From NCBI RefSeq assembly GCF_026004055.1, contig NZ_BPIJ01000002.1, positions 497,803-561,802 on the forward strand: a DNA stretch of 64,000 nucleotides, given 5' to 3'. The stretch comes from Meiothermus sp. GTDB lineage: Bacteria; Deinococcota; Deinococci; Deinococcales; Thermaceae. This document shows positions 49,466-58,051 of the stretch, piece by piece; position 1 is the stretch's first letter, and every line of letters begins with the position of its first letter. The notes under the pieces are model-generated. The model was not told where the DNA came from and ran no database searches. It saw nothing but the letters and a program-made list of their open reading frames with translations. Made by a program: the position numbers and the translations under genes.

Positions 49466-50284
49466 TCAGACCTCGTACCCCAAGGCTTGCAAAACTGCGC
49501 TTAGCTCTTCCTCGGAGTGGTAGCTGATCTCGATCTTGCCCCGCTTAAGCTGGGTGAAGCGAACCTTGGTGCCGAGTCGACGAGAAAGATCGCGAGCAAT
49601 GTCGGCATAGGGCTCTTCCCTTCTTGAACGGGCCCCCTGGGCTGTGGGCCGGTCTTTGAGCCGCTCGGTCTCGCGCACGCTAAGCTGTTTGGAAAGCACC
49701 TCCGATAGGCCCCAGGTGCGCTTGGACTCGGGCAGCATTAGGAGGGCGCGGGCATGACCTGCGCTGATTTTGTTTTCCTCGAGGGCTTTCAGGATGTCGG
49801 GGCCTAGCTGCAGCAGCCTTAGGGCATTGGTAACCGTTACCCTGGCCTTGCCCACGGCCTTGGCCACTTCCTCCTGGGTCATGCCCATATCCACCAGGCG
49901 TTTGTATCCTTCCGCCTCTTCTACCGGGTTCAGGTCTTCGCGTTGGAGGTTTTCGATTAAGGCGATCTCGAGGGCTTCGCGTTCGCCAATGTCTTTGATG
50001 ACTACCGGCACCTCGCGCAACCCGGCCATCTGAGAGGCCTTGAAGCGTCGCTCGCCTGCGACCAGCTCGTACATGTCCCCCTTGGGGCGCACCAACAGGG
50101 GTTGCAACAGCCCCTTTTCCCGGATGGAAGCCGCTAACTCTTCTAGGGCAGCAGGGTCAAAGAGGCGGCGGGGCTGCCCCGGGTTGGGTTTGATCAGGGC
50201 CAGGGGCAGCTTGGTTAGGGAGGCCGGAGTTTTGGGCAGCAGGGCCTCCAAACCCTTGCCCAGACCGCTAGGCTTCTTGGACAC
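49466..50284 (-). CDS. parB: chromosome partitioning protein ParB
   Basis: Binds parS and loads condensin near the origin. The 272-aa protein has the CTPase/N-terminal motif GERRFKASQMAGL, the box LIENLQREDLNPVEEAEGY, and an HTH (TQEEVAKAVGKARVTVTNAL). It overlaps parA by 17 bases. Order parB-parA-rsmG-mnmG on one strand is the conserved cluster, here about 36 kb from dnaA. Confidence 0.96.
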   Translation of the reverse strand: MSKKPSGLGKGLEALLPKTPASLTKLPLALIKPNPGQPRRLFDPAALEELAASIREKGLLQPLLVRPKGDMYELVAGERRFKASQMAGLREVPVVIKDIGEREALEIALIENLQREDLNPVEEAEGYKRLVDMGMTQEEVAKAVGKARVTVTNALRLLQLGPDILKALEENKISAGHARALLMLPESKRTWGLSEVLSKQLSVRETERLKDRPTAQGARSRREEPYADIARDLSRRLGTKVRFTQLKRGKIEISYHSEEELSAVLQALGYEV

Positions 50285-51026
50285 GGCGGATCACCTCCTC
50301 GGCCAGCCGACGGTAGGCATGCGCCCCACTGCTGGTAGGCGCGTACTGCCCGATGTCCTGGCCGTAGCTGGGGGCCTCGGCCAGCCGGACGTTGCGGGGG
50401 ATCACCGTCCAGAAGACCTTCTCGCCCATATTGGCACGGATATTGCTTTCGACTTGCTGCGACAGCAGGGTACGGGGGTCGTACATGGTAATCAATACGC
50501 CCAGGAGCCGCAGGGTCGGGTTGAGGCTGGAACGTACCTGATCGATGGTTTCCAGCAGTCCGGCGATGCCTTCCAGTGCGTAGTATTCGGCCTGTACGGG
50601 AACAATGAGGCCTTCCGCGGCCGACAGTACATTCAAGGTAATGGGCCCCAGACTTGGTGGGGCATCCAACAAGATGAGGTCGTAGGCGGGCTCGAGCGGT
50701 CGGAGCACCTCGGCCAACCGAGTGGGGTTTTCGATAAGCTCGGCAGAAGCCCCCACCAGATCAGGACTCGAGGGGAGCAGATCCAGGCCCTTACCGATGT
50801 TCACCACGGCGGCCTCAACTTCGTGAGCTCCGGTCAGCACTGTGTAAATGTTTTCTTCCCGAACCGTCTGCCCCATTCCCGAGGTCGCATTGACCTGCGG
50901 ATCGAGATCTACCAGCAGTACCCGTTGGCCGGCTTTTGCTAGATAGGCCGACAAATTCACCGCGGTGGTGGTCTTCCCCACCCCCCCTTTTTGATTCACA
51001 ATCCCGATGCGCTTCACCTTGCTCAC
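50268..51026 (-). CDS. parA: chromosome partitioning ATPase ParA
   Basis: A 252-aa Soj-type ATPase. Deviant Walker A is KGGVGKTTTAVNLSAYLA, Walker A' is VLLVDLDPQVNATSG and Walker B LILLDAPPSLGPIT. It forms ATP-dependent dimers on DNA that move the ParB-parS complex. The start at 51026 overlaps the rsmG stop by one base. Confidence 0.96.
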   Translation of the reverse strand: MSKVKRIGIVNQKGGVGKTTTAVNLSAYLAKAGQRVLLVDLDPQVNATSGMGQTVREENIYTVLTGAHEVEAAVVNIGKGLDLLPSSPDLVGASAELIENPTRLAEVLRPLEPAYDLILLDAPPSLGPITLNVLSAAEGLIVPVQAEYYALEGIAGLLETIDQVRSSLNPTLRLLGVLITMYDPRTLLSQQVESNIRANMGEKVFWTVIPRNVRLAEAPSYGQDIGQYAPTSSGAHAYRRLAEEVIRRVQEA

Positions 51027-51754
51027 TAGGATAACGGATTTTTGGCCGGAACCCCGGGTTTGCGCGGATATTGTGGTGGAGTAGGAGCGGTTTTGCGAAG
51101 GATAATCAGAGCACGCTCATCCCCGATGTGGGGCAGTTTTAAGTGAAGGATGTGCTCAATTACCCCTCCCAACCGCCGCAAGGCACCCTGGGCCTGCTCA
51201 ACCTCCGCCTCCACCCCCGCCCCTTTTTGCGCAAGTACAAAACCACCCACCCGCACCAACGGTAGGGTTAGCTCGGCTACCGTGGCCAGCGAAGCCACCG
51301 CCCGGGTCAAGGCCGCGTCGTATGTTTCACGTTTTACATTTTGCTGGGCGAGCGTCTCCGCACGCCCCCAGAGTGCCTGGGCGTTGCTCAGTTCTAGGTC
51401 TTGAATCACCCTGGCGACAAACCCCACTTTTTTTTGGGTGGCATCCAGAAGGTCAAAGTGAATCTTGGGTCGCACGATGGCCAGGGGTAGACCAGGGAAA
51501 CCTGCGCCGGTACCAACGTCAATCACCGAGAGGCCGTCGACAAAACCGGGATAAATTAAGCAGGTCAGCGAATCCACAAAATGCTTGAGAACGATGCCCT
51601 CTTCGTCTCGAATAGCGGTTAAGTTGAGGGTCTGATTGGCATGGGTGAGCAGCTCGAAAAACCGAGCAAAGCGAGGGATGTGGGGCTCGAGATCCAACCC
51701 AAGCTCCTGTGCTCCTTGCAGCAACAATCGCCTACCTTCCGAAGTCATTTGCAT
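51026..51754 (-). CDS. rsmG: 16S rRNA (guanine527-N7)-methyltransferase RsmG
   Basis: Methylates G527 of 16S rRNA with SAM. The 242-aa protein shows LNLTAIRDEEGIVLKHFVDSL, the SAM motif VIDVGTGAGFPGLPLAI and the family element DAALTRAVASLATVAELTLP. ATG 51754 is chosen, with ATG 51748 two codons later as alternative. It overlaps parA by one base; a degenerate parS candidate lies inside at 51323. Confidence 0.94.
   Translation of the reverse strand: MQMTSEGRRLLLQGAQELGLDLEPHIPRFARFFELLTHANQTLNLTAIRDEEGIVLKHFVDSLTCLIYPGFVDGLSVIDVGTGAGFPGLPLAIVRPKIHFDLLDATQKKVGFVARVIQDLELSNAQALWGRAETLAQQNVKRETYDAALTRAVASLATVAELTLPLVRVGGFVLAQKGAGVEAEVEQAQGALRRLGGVIEHILHLKLPHIGDERALIILRKTAPTPPQYPRKPGVPAKNPLS
51323..51338. 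promoter_or_regulatory. degenerate parS candidate in rsmG
   Basis: TGTTTCACGTTTTACA matches the bacterial parS palindrome TGTTTCACGTGAAACA at 13 of 16 positions. It lies about 300 bases from parA. Confidence 0.35.
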
Positions 51755-51795
51755 GGTATTGCCCACCACCCCGGTTCCACACGGAATTTTCTTGA

Positions 51796-51811
51796 TGTAA
51801 AACGTGAAACG
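51796..51811. promoter_or_regulatory. degenerate parS candidate between rsmG and mnmG
   Basis: TGTAAAACGTGAAACG matches the parS palindrome at 12 of 16 positions, with the right half nearly complete. It lies in the 86-base gap before rsmG. Confidence 0.35.
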
Positions 51812-51840
51812 TTGCGCAACAATTTGGCCAAATCTGAAAC

Positions 51841-53649
51841 CTAAGCGAAGGTCGGAGCCTTACTCAGGTAGATCAAAAGCGCGGTGATGTCCGAGTCGCG
51901 GATGCCCGGCACCCTCGAGGCCTCCGCTACCGAGCGGGGCCGCACCCGGCTTAGCTTTTCTACCGCCTCTCTGGAGAGACTGTGTACGGTTGCATAGTCT
52001 AGGGTCGGAGGCAAGGAGTAGGCCTCGAGCTCCTGGAGCTTTTCTCGCAGTTTGGCCTGACGCTCCATGTAACCGGCGTACTTGGCCCGAACCTCCACCT
52101 GGTAGGCTTCGGCCTTGTTCAATGGTTCGGCGGGTTGACCCACAAACTGCAAGACCTGTTCATAGCTGATCTCGGGACGACGCAGATACTGCAATGCCGA
52201 TACCCCATCCACACGGCTTTTTTGTAGGCGTAGCAATTCACGCTGGACTCGAGCGTACTTGGCTTGCACCGCTCCCAAATCCTCTTCCGAGCACAACCCC
52301 CAGTCGGCTGCAAGGGGTACCAGCCGTTCATCGGCATTATCGGCCCGGCACAGCAGGCGTAACTCGACCCTCGAGGTCATCATTCGATAGGGTTCGTCTA
52401 CCCCACGGTGCACCAGGTCGTCCACCATGACCCCTATGTAACCCGATTCGCGTGGCAAGTGAATCTCTGCCAGTCCCATTGCATGCCGGGCAGCGTTCAG
52501 GCCCGCCAGCAATCCCTGAGCGGCTGCTTCTTCGTAGCCCGAGGTGCCGTTGAGTTGACCTGCTGTAAACAATCCCGGCAGCTTACGGGACTGAAGCCCT
52601 GGGGTCAGCTCCAGGGGGTCTACCGCGTCGTATTCCACTGCGTAGGCATAGCGCTGGATGATGGCCTTCTCGAACCCGGGTAGGGTTTGCACCATTTTTA
52701 TCTGCAATTCTGGAGGTAGGGAAGAGCTAAAACCTTGCAAGTACAGCTCCGTGGTGTGTAGGCCATCGGGCTCCACAAAGAGCAAATGGGTGTCCTTGTC
52801 GGCAAAACGCACCACTTTGTCCTCGATGGAGGGGCAGTACCGCGGCCCTACCCCTTCGATATCGCCGCCATACAGGGGGGACAGGTGTAGGTTTTCTTGA
52901 ATCAGCCGGTGGGTGGCCTCGGTGGTGCGGGTTTGCCAGGTGGGGCGAGCTGTAGCGTGCCTACCTGCCCTACCGCTAAAGGTTTCGGGGGGGGCGTCTG
53001 GGGGCACCACCTCCAGTTTTGAATAGTCCACCGAGTCGGCCTGGATGCGGGGCGGTGTGCCGGTTTTAAATCGAAGCAAATGATGTCCTACCGCCCTCAA
53101 GCTTTCCGAGAGAAAACGGGCGGGAGGTTCGCCTTGCCGCCCGGCGGGCCTTGACTGCCGTCCGTACCAGACTACCCCTTGCAGGAAAGTGCCACTGGCC
53201 ACCACCACAGCCTGCGACCCAATTTTGCGCCCATCTACGGTCTGAACTCCACAAAGCCGGTCTTTCTCAAACCACAAGGCTGCCACTTCGGCCCGGATGC
53301 TTTCGATGTTGGGATGAGCTAGCAGCACGCGTTGGGCCTCGAGGGCATACTGGTCGCGGTCAACCTGAACCCGCAGGCTCTGCACGGCAGGGCCCTTGGA
53401 GCGGTTGAGCACGCGGGTGTGGATGGCGGTAGCGTCGGCCAACTTACCCATCAAGCCGCCTAGGGCTTCGATTTCCGCCACCAACTGGCTTTTGCCTGGC
53501 CCACCTACCGCAGGGTTACAGGGCATCAAGCCAATTCGCTCAGGGTTGGATGTGACCAGCCCCACCCGGACTCCCAGCCGTGCTGCAGCCCAGGCAGCTT
53601 CAATTCCGGCATGTCCGCCACCAACCACAATTACGTCAAAGACCTTCAT
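51841..53649 (-). CDS. mnmG: tRNA uridine 5-carboxymethylaminomethyl modification enzyme MnmG
   Basis: FAD-dependent subunit that with MnmE modifies wobble uridine 34. The 602-aa protein starts [20 protein letters not shown], has [21 protein letters not shown], and the C-terminal MnmE-binding [15 protein letters not shown] (53670-53675 on the minus strand) gives a promoter about 20 bases upstream, and AGGAG precedes the ATG. Head of the mnmG-rsmG-parA-parB cluster. Confidence 0.96.
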   Translation of the reverse strand: MKVFDVIVVGGGHAGIEAAWAAARLGVRVGLVTSNPERIGLMPCNPAVGGPGKSQLVAEIEALGGLMGKLADATAIHTRVLNRSKGPAVQSLRVQVDRDQYALEAQRVLLAHPNIESIRAEVAALWFEKDRLCGVQTVDGRKIGSQAVVVASGTFLQGVVWYGRQSRPAGRQGEPPARFLSESLRAVGHHLLRFKTGTPPRIQADSVDYSKLEVVPPDAPPETFSGRAGRHATARPTWQTRTTEATHRLIQENLHLSPLYGGDIEGVGPRYCPSIEDKVVRFADKDTHLLFVEPDGLHTTELYLQGFSSSLPPELQIKMVQTLPGFEKAIIQRYAYAVEYDAVDPLELTPGLQSRKLPGLFTAGQLNGTSGYEEAAAQGLLAGLNAARHAMGLAEIHLPRESGYIGVMVDDLVHRGVDEPYRMMTSRVELRLLCRADNADERLVPLAADWGLCSEEDLGAVQAKYARVQRELLRLQKSRVDGVSALQYLRRPEISYEQVLQFVGQPAEPLNKAEAYQVEVRAKYAGYMERQAKLREKLQELEAYSLPPTLDYATVHSLSREAVEKLSRVRPRSVAEASRVPGIRDSDITALLIYLSKAPTFA

Positions 53650-53693
53650 TCGCCCACTCCTAACCCCGCATTCTAGCAGAGGTTTCCGGCATC

Positions 53694-53801
53694 AAAAAAA
53701 GGTTGGCCTTGCCGCAATCGGTATCTCCGGCGCGGAAGCCATCAGACCTCGCCCTGTGAGCCTTCATGTCCCCAGCTTGGCCAACCCACCCCACCGGAGA
53801 T
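53694..53801 (-). ncRNA. candidate structured RNA or terminator upstream of mnmG
   Basis: Read on the minus strand, ATCTCCGG, GGTTGGCC, CCGGAGAT and GGCCAACC follow in the order A-B-A'-B', the topology of a pseudoknot or of two exclusive stems, and the last arm is followed by seven T (53694-53700). It sits between the TolC-like operon and mnmG. It may simply terminate the TolC-like operon. Confidence 0.35.
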
Positions 53802-53830
53802 TTGGTGGAGCCGCTCTCAGAAGAAGTTGG

Positions 53831-54904
53831 CTATGGCGCACCGGCAGCCTTCACCAGGCCGGTGAAGTCTTGTCCTGCTGCCACCGAAAAGGCTGCCAGG
53901 GCTTTCCAGTAGGCGCTTTGGGCCTGTACCAGGGCGTATTCGGCGCTTTTGAGCGAAACCTGGTCGGTTTGTAGTTGCAAGGCCGAGATGGTGCCGGCCC
54001 GCAGGGCGGCCTGGCTCTGCTCCACCACCCGCTGGGCGTTGGCGACGTTGGCTTGGGCCAGGGCGATGTTGCGGTAGGCGTTCTGGGCTGCCTGATAGGT
54101 GTTGTTCAGGCTGGTCTGGGCGTTCTGCTGGGCAGTTTGCAGGGTGCGCTGATTGTTCTCCAGGCTGGTTTTGGCGCTCGTGAGCTGGACGGCGGGGGTG
54201 TAGTCGTTGTCGGCCAGCTTTACGTTTAGTTCGGAAAGCTCCACCGCTTGCTGGGCTTGCAGCACACTGGGCAGCCGGGCAAAGAGGTCACGGCTCAGGG
54301 CCTGGAGGTCGGCTTGCAGCACCGGTGGGGCCGGTGGAGCCGCAACCGTGACGTTGCCCAGGTCGCTCAGGCCCAACAGGGTGGCGAGCTGGGCCGCCAG
54401 CACCGGAATCTGCGACTGGGCGTTGGTGAGGGACTGCCTCGAGCTGTCCAGGGTGGTCTGGGCCCGGGCTACGTCCAGCGCGGTGGCATTGCCGGCGACC
54501 TGCCGGGCCTTGGCCACGTCCAGGTTGCGCTGGTTCAAGGCTACCTGGGCCTGGTATAGGGCCACGTTCTGCTGGGTTTCGTAGAGACTCAGATAGGCGT
54601 TGACCACGCTCTGCATGACCGAAAGCCGGGTGGCCTCGAGGTTCACCTGGGCCAGCTTTGCATTCTGCTCGGCCTGGGTTAGGGCCACCACCAGGGTGCT
54701 GGGGTCGGCCTTGAGCGCATTGAGCTGCAAGGTAGCGTTCTGCAGGGTGGCCTGGGCGCTTTGCAGCGAGGGGCCGCGGCTATAGGCCTGCGAGAGGGCC
54801 TGCACCAGGGTGAGGGTGTTCTGGGCGAACCCCAGGGAGCAAACCGGCAGCAGGGCCAGTAAAAGCAAGGGCTTCGATAGAAGGTTCGGGACACGGTGCG
54901 TCAT
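53831..54904 (-). CDS. TolC-family outer membrane protein (second of pair)
   Basis: A 357-aa protein with a signal peptide (LLLLALLPVCSLGFAQ) and a long Ala/Gln/Leu/Asn-rich helical body typical of TolC channels (SVVNAYLSLYETQQNVALYQ; TALDVARAQTTLDSSRQSLT). TolC members form trimeric outer-membrane tunnels for export. It overlaps the upstream TolC-like gene by four bases. No inner-membrane pump or periplasmic adaptor gene is adjacent in the window. Confidence 0.88.
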   Translation of the reverse strand: MTHRVPNLLSKPLLLLALLPVCSLGFAQNTLTLVQALSQAYSRGPSLQSAQATLQNATLQLNALKADPSTLVVALTQAEQNAKLAQVNLEATRLSVMQSVVNAYLSLYETQQNVALYQAQVALNQRNLDVAKARQVAGNATALDVARAQTTLDSSRQSLTNAQSQIPVLAAQLATLLGLSDLGNVTVAAPPAPPVLQADLQALSRDLFARLPSVLQAQQAVELSELNVKLADNDYTPAVQLTSAKTSLENNQRTLQTAQQNAQTSLNNTYQAAQNAYRNIALAQANVANAQRVVEQSQAALRAGTISALQLQTDQVSLKSAEYALVQAQSAYWKALAAFSVAAGQDFTGLVKAAGAP

Positions 54905-56229
54905 GGACTCCCTCCGAGCGTGGCGGTAAGGTCTTGGCCAAGGGCGTTTTGCAGGGCCAGGGCAGCCAGTTGGGCCTGGGCCAGGGCGGCCTCGAGGTTG
55001 CGCTGAGCCTGGAGCTGGTTGAGCTGGGCAGCCTGCACCTCCACGGTTGTGCCGGTGCCGGCCTGGAGCCGGGCCTGGGCGGTGCGCAGGTTCTGGTTGG
55101 CCGCGTTCAGACCGGCCCGGGCTGCGGCGATGGCGGCTTTGGCGGTCTGGAGATTCTGGTACTTTTGCCGTACGTCCAGCTCGGCGGCCTTGCGGGCGGT
55201 CTCGAGGGCTTGCTGAGCGGCTTTGAGCGCGGTCTGAGCGGTGGCAATCTGACTGTCGCTCACGGGGTCGAATATCGGCACGCTCAGCGAGAGCCCCAGG
55301 CTATAACCCTGCGCCAGGGTACTACTGCCCTGCACCAGAGGAACCGCAGCCGAAAGCGAGGCTACCCCGCTTTTGAAGTTCAGACCGGCAGAGAGTGAAT
55401 TACCGCTGTCGTTGTAGCCCAGGCTGAGAGCGGCGTTGGGTATGAGCCGGTTGCGCTCGGCGCTGGCCAGGTTTTCCTTGGCATCCTGCACCTGTAACTG
55501 AGCCCTCAACACATCTGAGCGGCTGGCCAGGGCTTTTGGTAGCAAGGTTTCCAGGCTCTCGCCGGGCAGGCTGGGTTCCTCGGGCAGGGTAACGGGGTTG
55601 CCGAGTTGCTGGGGGCCCAAGCCCAGGGTGCTGGCCAGGGTCAGGCGGGCGAGCTCGAGGGCCCCCTGGGCGCTTACCAGCCCCGAGCGGGCGGTGTCCA
55701 GGTTCTGCTGGGCGGTGAGCAGGTCGCTTAGAGTGGCGGTACCGGCCTGGTTCTGGGCCCTCACAATCTGCAACTGGCGTTCGCGCAGGGCCAGGGTGGT
55801 CTGGGCGATGGTCAGGTCGGTTTGGGCCTGACGCAGGTTGAAGTACTGATTGTGCAGGGCCAGGTAGAGATTGTTGCGGGCCTCGCGCCGGGTCAGGGCA
55901 GCCCGCTCCAGCGCCCGCTCGGCGCTGCGCACGGCGTCGGCGCTGCTCGACCAGGGCAGTACCCCCAGGCTGGCCGTGCCGGAAAGGGCCAGGTTGCTGC
56001 CGCTGCTCTCGCGCAGGGCGTAGTCGGCCCCGCCCGATACCTTCAGGCCCAAAGCGGCCTGGGCGGCTTCTAGCTGCCGCAACGCGCTTTCGTAGTTCAG
56101 GTCGGCGCTTTTCCAGTCCAGGGTGCCCGGCAGGGCTTGGAGGGCCTGGGGAAGCTCGAGGGCGCCTTGGGCCAGTGCGGGCGGAGCCAGTGCGAGCAGG
56201 GTGGCGATGGTGGACAGGAGTCTCTTCAC
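54901..56229 (-). CDS. TolC-family outer membrane protein (first of pair)
   Basis: A 442-aa protein with a signal peptide (LLSTIATLLALAPPALAQ) and two halves, each with the TolC repeat of long helices and a short beta segment (LHNQYFNLRQAQTDLTIAQT; QNLQTAKAAIAAARAGLNAA). The same family as its downstream neighbour but not a close copy. Starting at ATG 56229; nothing supported lies upstream for about 280 bases. Confidence 0.9.
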   Translation of the reverse strand: MKRLLSTIATLLALAPPALAQGALELPQALQALPGTLDWKSADLNYESALRQLEAAQAALGLKVSGGADYALRESSGSNLALSGTASLGVLPWSSSADAVRSAERALERAALTRREARNNLYLALHNQYFNLRQAQTDLTIAQTTLALRERQLQIVRAQNQAGTATLSDLLTAQQNLDTARSGLVSAQGALELARLTLASTLGLGPQQLGNPVTLPEEPSLPGESLETLLPKALASRSDVLRAQLQVQDAKENLASAERNRLIPNAALSLGYNDSGNSLSAGLNFKSGVASLSAAVPLVQGSSTLAQGYSLGLSLSVPIFDPVSDSQIATAQTALKAAQQALETARKAAELDVRQKYQNLQTAKAAIAAARAGLNAANQNLRTAQARLQAGTGTTVEVQAAQLNQLQAQRNLEAALAQAQLAALALQNALGQDLTATLGGSP

Positions 56230-56508
56230 ATTACCTCCGCGAAAGCCATCTTCTGGGACGCTTGTGTATGGGCGCAGTACGAGATATGTAGGTTTGGTGA
56301 AGGCGGGCTGTTTTTTTTAGCTTACCGCAAAGAAAATCCCTCACGCCCAGGTTAAAGACACCGTCCATGGCGATAGGTCGTGCATACCCCAAAATGATTT
56401 CTTGCAACCGCGCCTTCTCCAAAAGAGTCCCAAAAACTGCGATGTTAGATTCCTGATTGGCTACGCATTTTTGCCGCAGTGACCCTTGAATCACTGCAAG
56501 TTCTCAGA
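56230..56508. other. region without a supported gene
   Basis: No convincing gene. A minus-strand frame of 87 codons (56231-56494) has no recognisable product or ribosome site. It should contain the promoter of the TolC-like pair, but I do not see a clear one. Confidence 0.5.
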
Positions 56509-56595
56509 GCGGTTCCCACCAATAGTCCCTACAGCGGTTTTTGCTGTAAGGACTACAATACGAGCCGCTGCGTGGGCCCTTTTGGTGGGGATCGC
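56509..56595. repeat. MITE-like element, family 2, copy C (87 bp)
   Basis: GCGGTTCCCACC at the left and GGTGGGGATCGC at the right are inverted ends. The reverse complement matches copy A (19895-19981) along its whole length. GA flanks both sides, a possible two-base target duplication; copy A has TC on both sides. Confidence 0.88.
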
Positions 56596-56602
56596 GATCA
56601 GT

Positions 56603-56637
56603 AAAACCAAAAGCCCCCGGCACAGACCAGGGGCTTT
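56603..56637 (-). terminator. terminator of the surface-protein operon
   Basis: On the minus strand AAAGCCCC pairs with GGGGCTTT across a 12-base loop, followed by TGGTTTT. It lies 12 bases after the stop of the last gene. Confidence 0.85.
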
Positions 56638-56648
56638 GCACTGCAAAT

Positions 56649-58043
56649 CTAATTGCCTACCGCCACCACCAGGGCAGCACCCACCGGTAGTTCCCCAGCG
56701 GCAAAGCTCTTCACCCTGGTATAGGTATTGCCGCTAAAGGTGGCGAGCTCGCCCGAGCCATCGGCTTGGTAGAACAAAACGCCAAACCGGGTGTACACGG
56801 CCTGATCCCAGCCCGCCGCCAGCTTCCCGGCGGGATAGGTGCCGGTCTGGGTGGGGGTACCGTTGGCGGCATAGCTCACCAGCGCCCCGATGCCGTCGCT
56901 TTTGCGGTAGAAGAGCACCCCGGCGGCGGTGCGCAGGAGGTGGCTCCAGTTGGCGGTGTAGCCGTTGTTGGCGTAGATGAAGGTCCAGGCGCAGGCGGCG
57001 TTGTAGGTACCGTAGCCGCCGGTGCCGGTGGACTGCCGATAGAAGAACACCCCGTTGGCGTCGTTGGCACGCAGGATGAAGTTCCAGTCCTTGGAGTAAC
57101 CGCTCTGGGTCACGGGGGTAGTCAGGCTGTAATTGTCGCCGTAGCTCGCGCAGACAGTGGTTCCGGTGGTGGCCTTGTAGAACACCACCCGGTCGCCCAG
57201 GCTTACCAGCTGATCCTGGGCTACTGGAAGCTCCCCGGGGGTGTAGTTCCGCAACCTGCGGAAGTTGCCGGCTCCATCGAAGTTGCCCAGCACCCCGGAG
57301 CCGTCGGGGTTGTAAAAGAGCTCGTAGAGGTCGTAGGGCTTGCCGGTGAGGGTGATGCCCGCTGGCAGGTCGCCCGCCGCGAAGGTCTTGACCGGGGTGT
57401 AGGCCCCGGTGCTGTCCAGCGCCCCCAATGCGCCCGAGCCGTCGGCGTTGTAGAACAGCACCCCTCCAGCCAGCACGGTGGGGGACACGCTGATCTGGGC
57501 GGTGGCCGAGAGGCCGGTGCCCTCGAGTTCGGCGGTAAGGGTTGCGGAAGTCATCACCGCTACGCTGAGGGGTGGGGTGTAGATCACCGAGGGGCCGCGG
57601 GTGGTGCTGAGACTGCCGGGGCCCGTCAGGCTCCAGTTAATGGCAGCGGTAGAGCCGGTCACGCTGGCGTCGAAGCTCCCACCGGGATTGCCGGCCACAA
57701 AAGCGCGGGAGGTAGGGGAGATGCGGATGGAGGGGGCTTCCGCTACCGTCACGCCGACCTCCTTGCTCACGCTCCCGGCGCTGTTGCTGGCGGTGAGGGT
57801 GAAGGTTTGGCTGACGGCGACGGTTACGCTCCGGCTGCCCCTGTCGACAGGTGTGATATTCCCCCCCTGGAGGGTTAGGGTGCTGGCGCCGCTCACGTCC
57901 CAGCTCAGGGTAGTGCTCCCACCTCCCACGGGCAGCGAGGCCGGGGTGGCGGTGAAACTGTGGATGACAGGCGGGCTGGTGGAGCCGGTGTTGCAGGCGG
58001 CCAGCAGCGCAGCCAGGAATACCCCAAAGAGAAGCCTGTGCAT
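56649..58043 (-). CDS. repeat-containing lipoprotein, unknown
   Basis: A 464-aa lipoprotein: lipobox LLAAC at residue 16, then one or two Ig-like domains (FTATPASLPVGGGSTTLSWD; IRISPTSRAFVAGNPGGSFD) and, from about 190, six to seven repeats of a beta motif of the form VLFYNADGSGALG. The second half may be a beta-propeller or beta-trefoil-like fold. Anchored to a membrane surface, function unknown. Last gene of the operon, eight bases after the C39-like lipoprotein. Confidence 0.82.
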   Translation of the reverse strand: MHRLLFGVFLAALLAACNTGSTSPPVIHSFTATPASLPVGGGSTTLSWDVSGASTLTLQGGNITPVDRGSRSVTVAVSQTFTLTASNSAGSVSKEVGVTVAEAPSIRISPTSRAFVAGNPGGSFDASVTGSTAAINWSLTGPGSLSTTRGPSVIYTPPLSVAVMTSATLTAELEGTGLSATAQISVSPTVLAGGVLFYNADGSGALGALDSTGAYTPVKTFAAGDLPAGITLTGKPYDLYELFYNPDGSGVLGNFDGAGNFRRLRNYTPGELPVAQDQLVSLGDRVVFYKATTGTTVCASYGDNYSLTTPVTQSGYSKDWNFILRANDANGVFFYRQSTGTGGYGTYNAACAWTFIYANNGYTANWSHLLRTAAGVLFYRKSDGIGALVSYAANGTPTQTGTYPAGKLAAGWDQAVYTRFGVLFYQADGSGELATFSGNTYTRVKSFAAGELPVGAALVVAVGN

Positions 58044-58051
58044 AATGCCTC

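Noticed and set aside
56231-56494. Minus-strand frame of 87 codons as a transposase remnant.
   Set aside because: No recognisable motif, no ribosome site, and composition not convincing; it abuts a repeat element.
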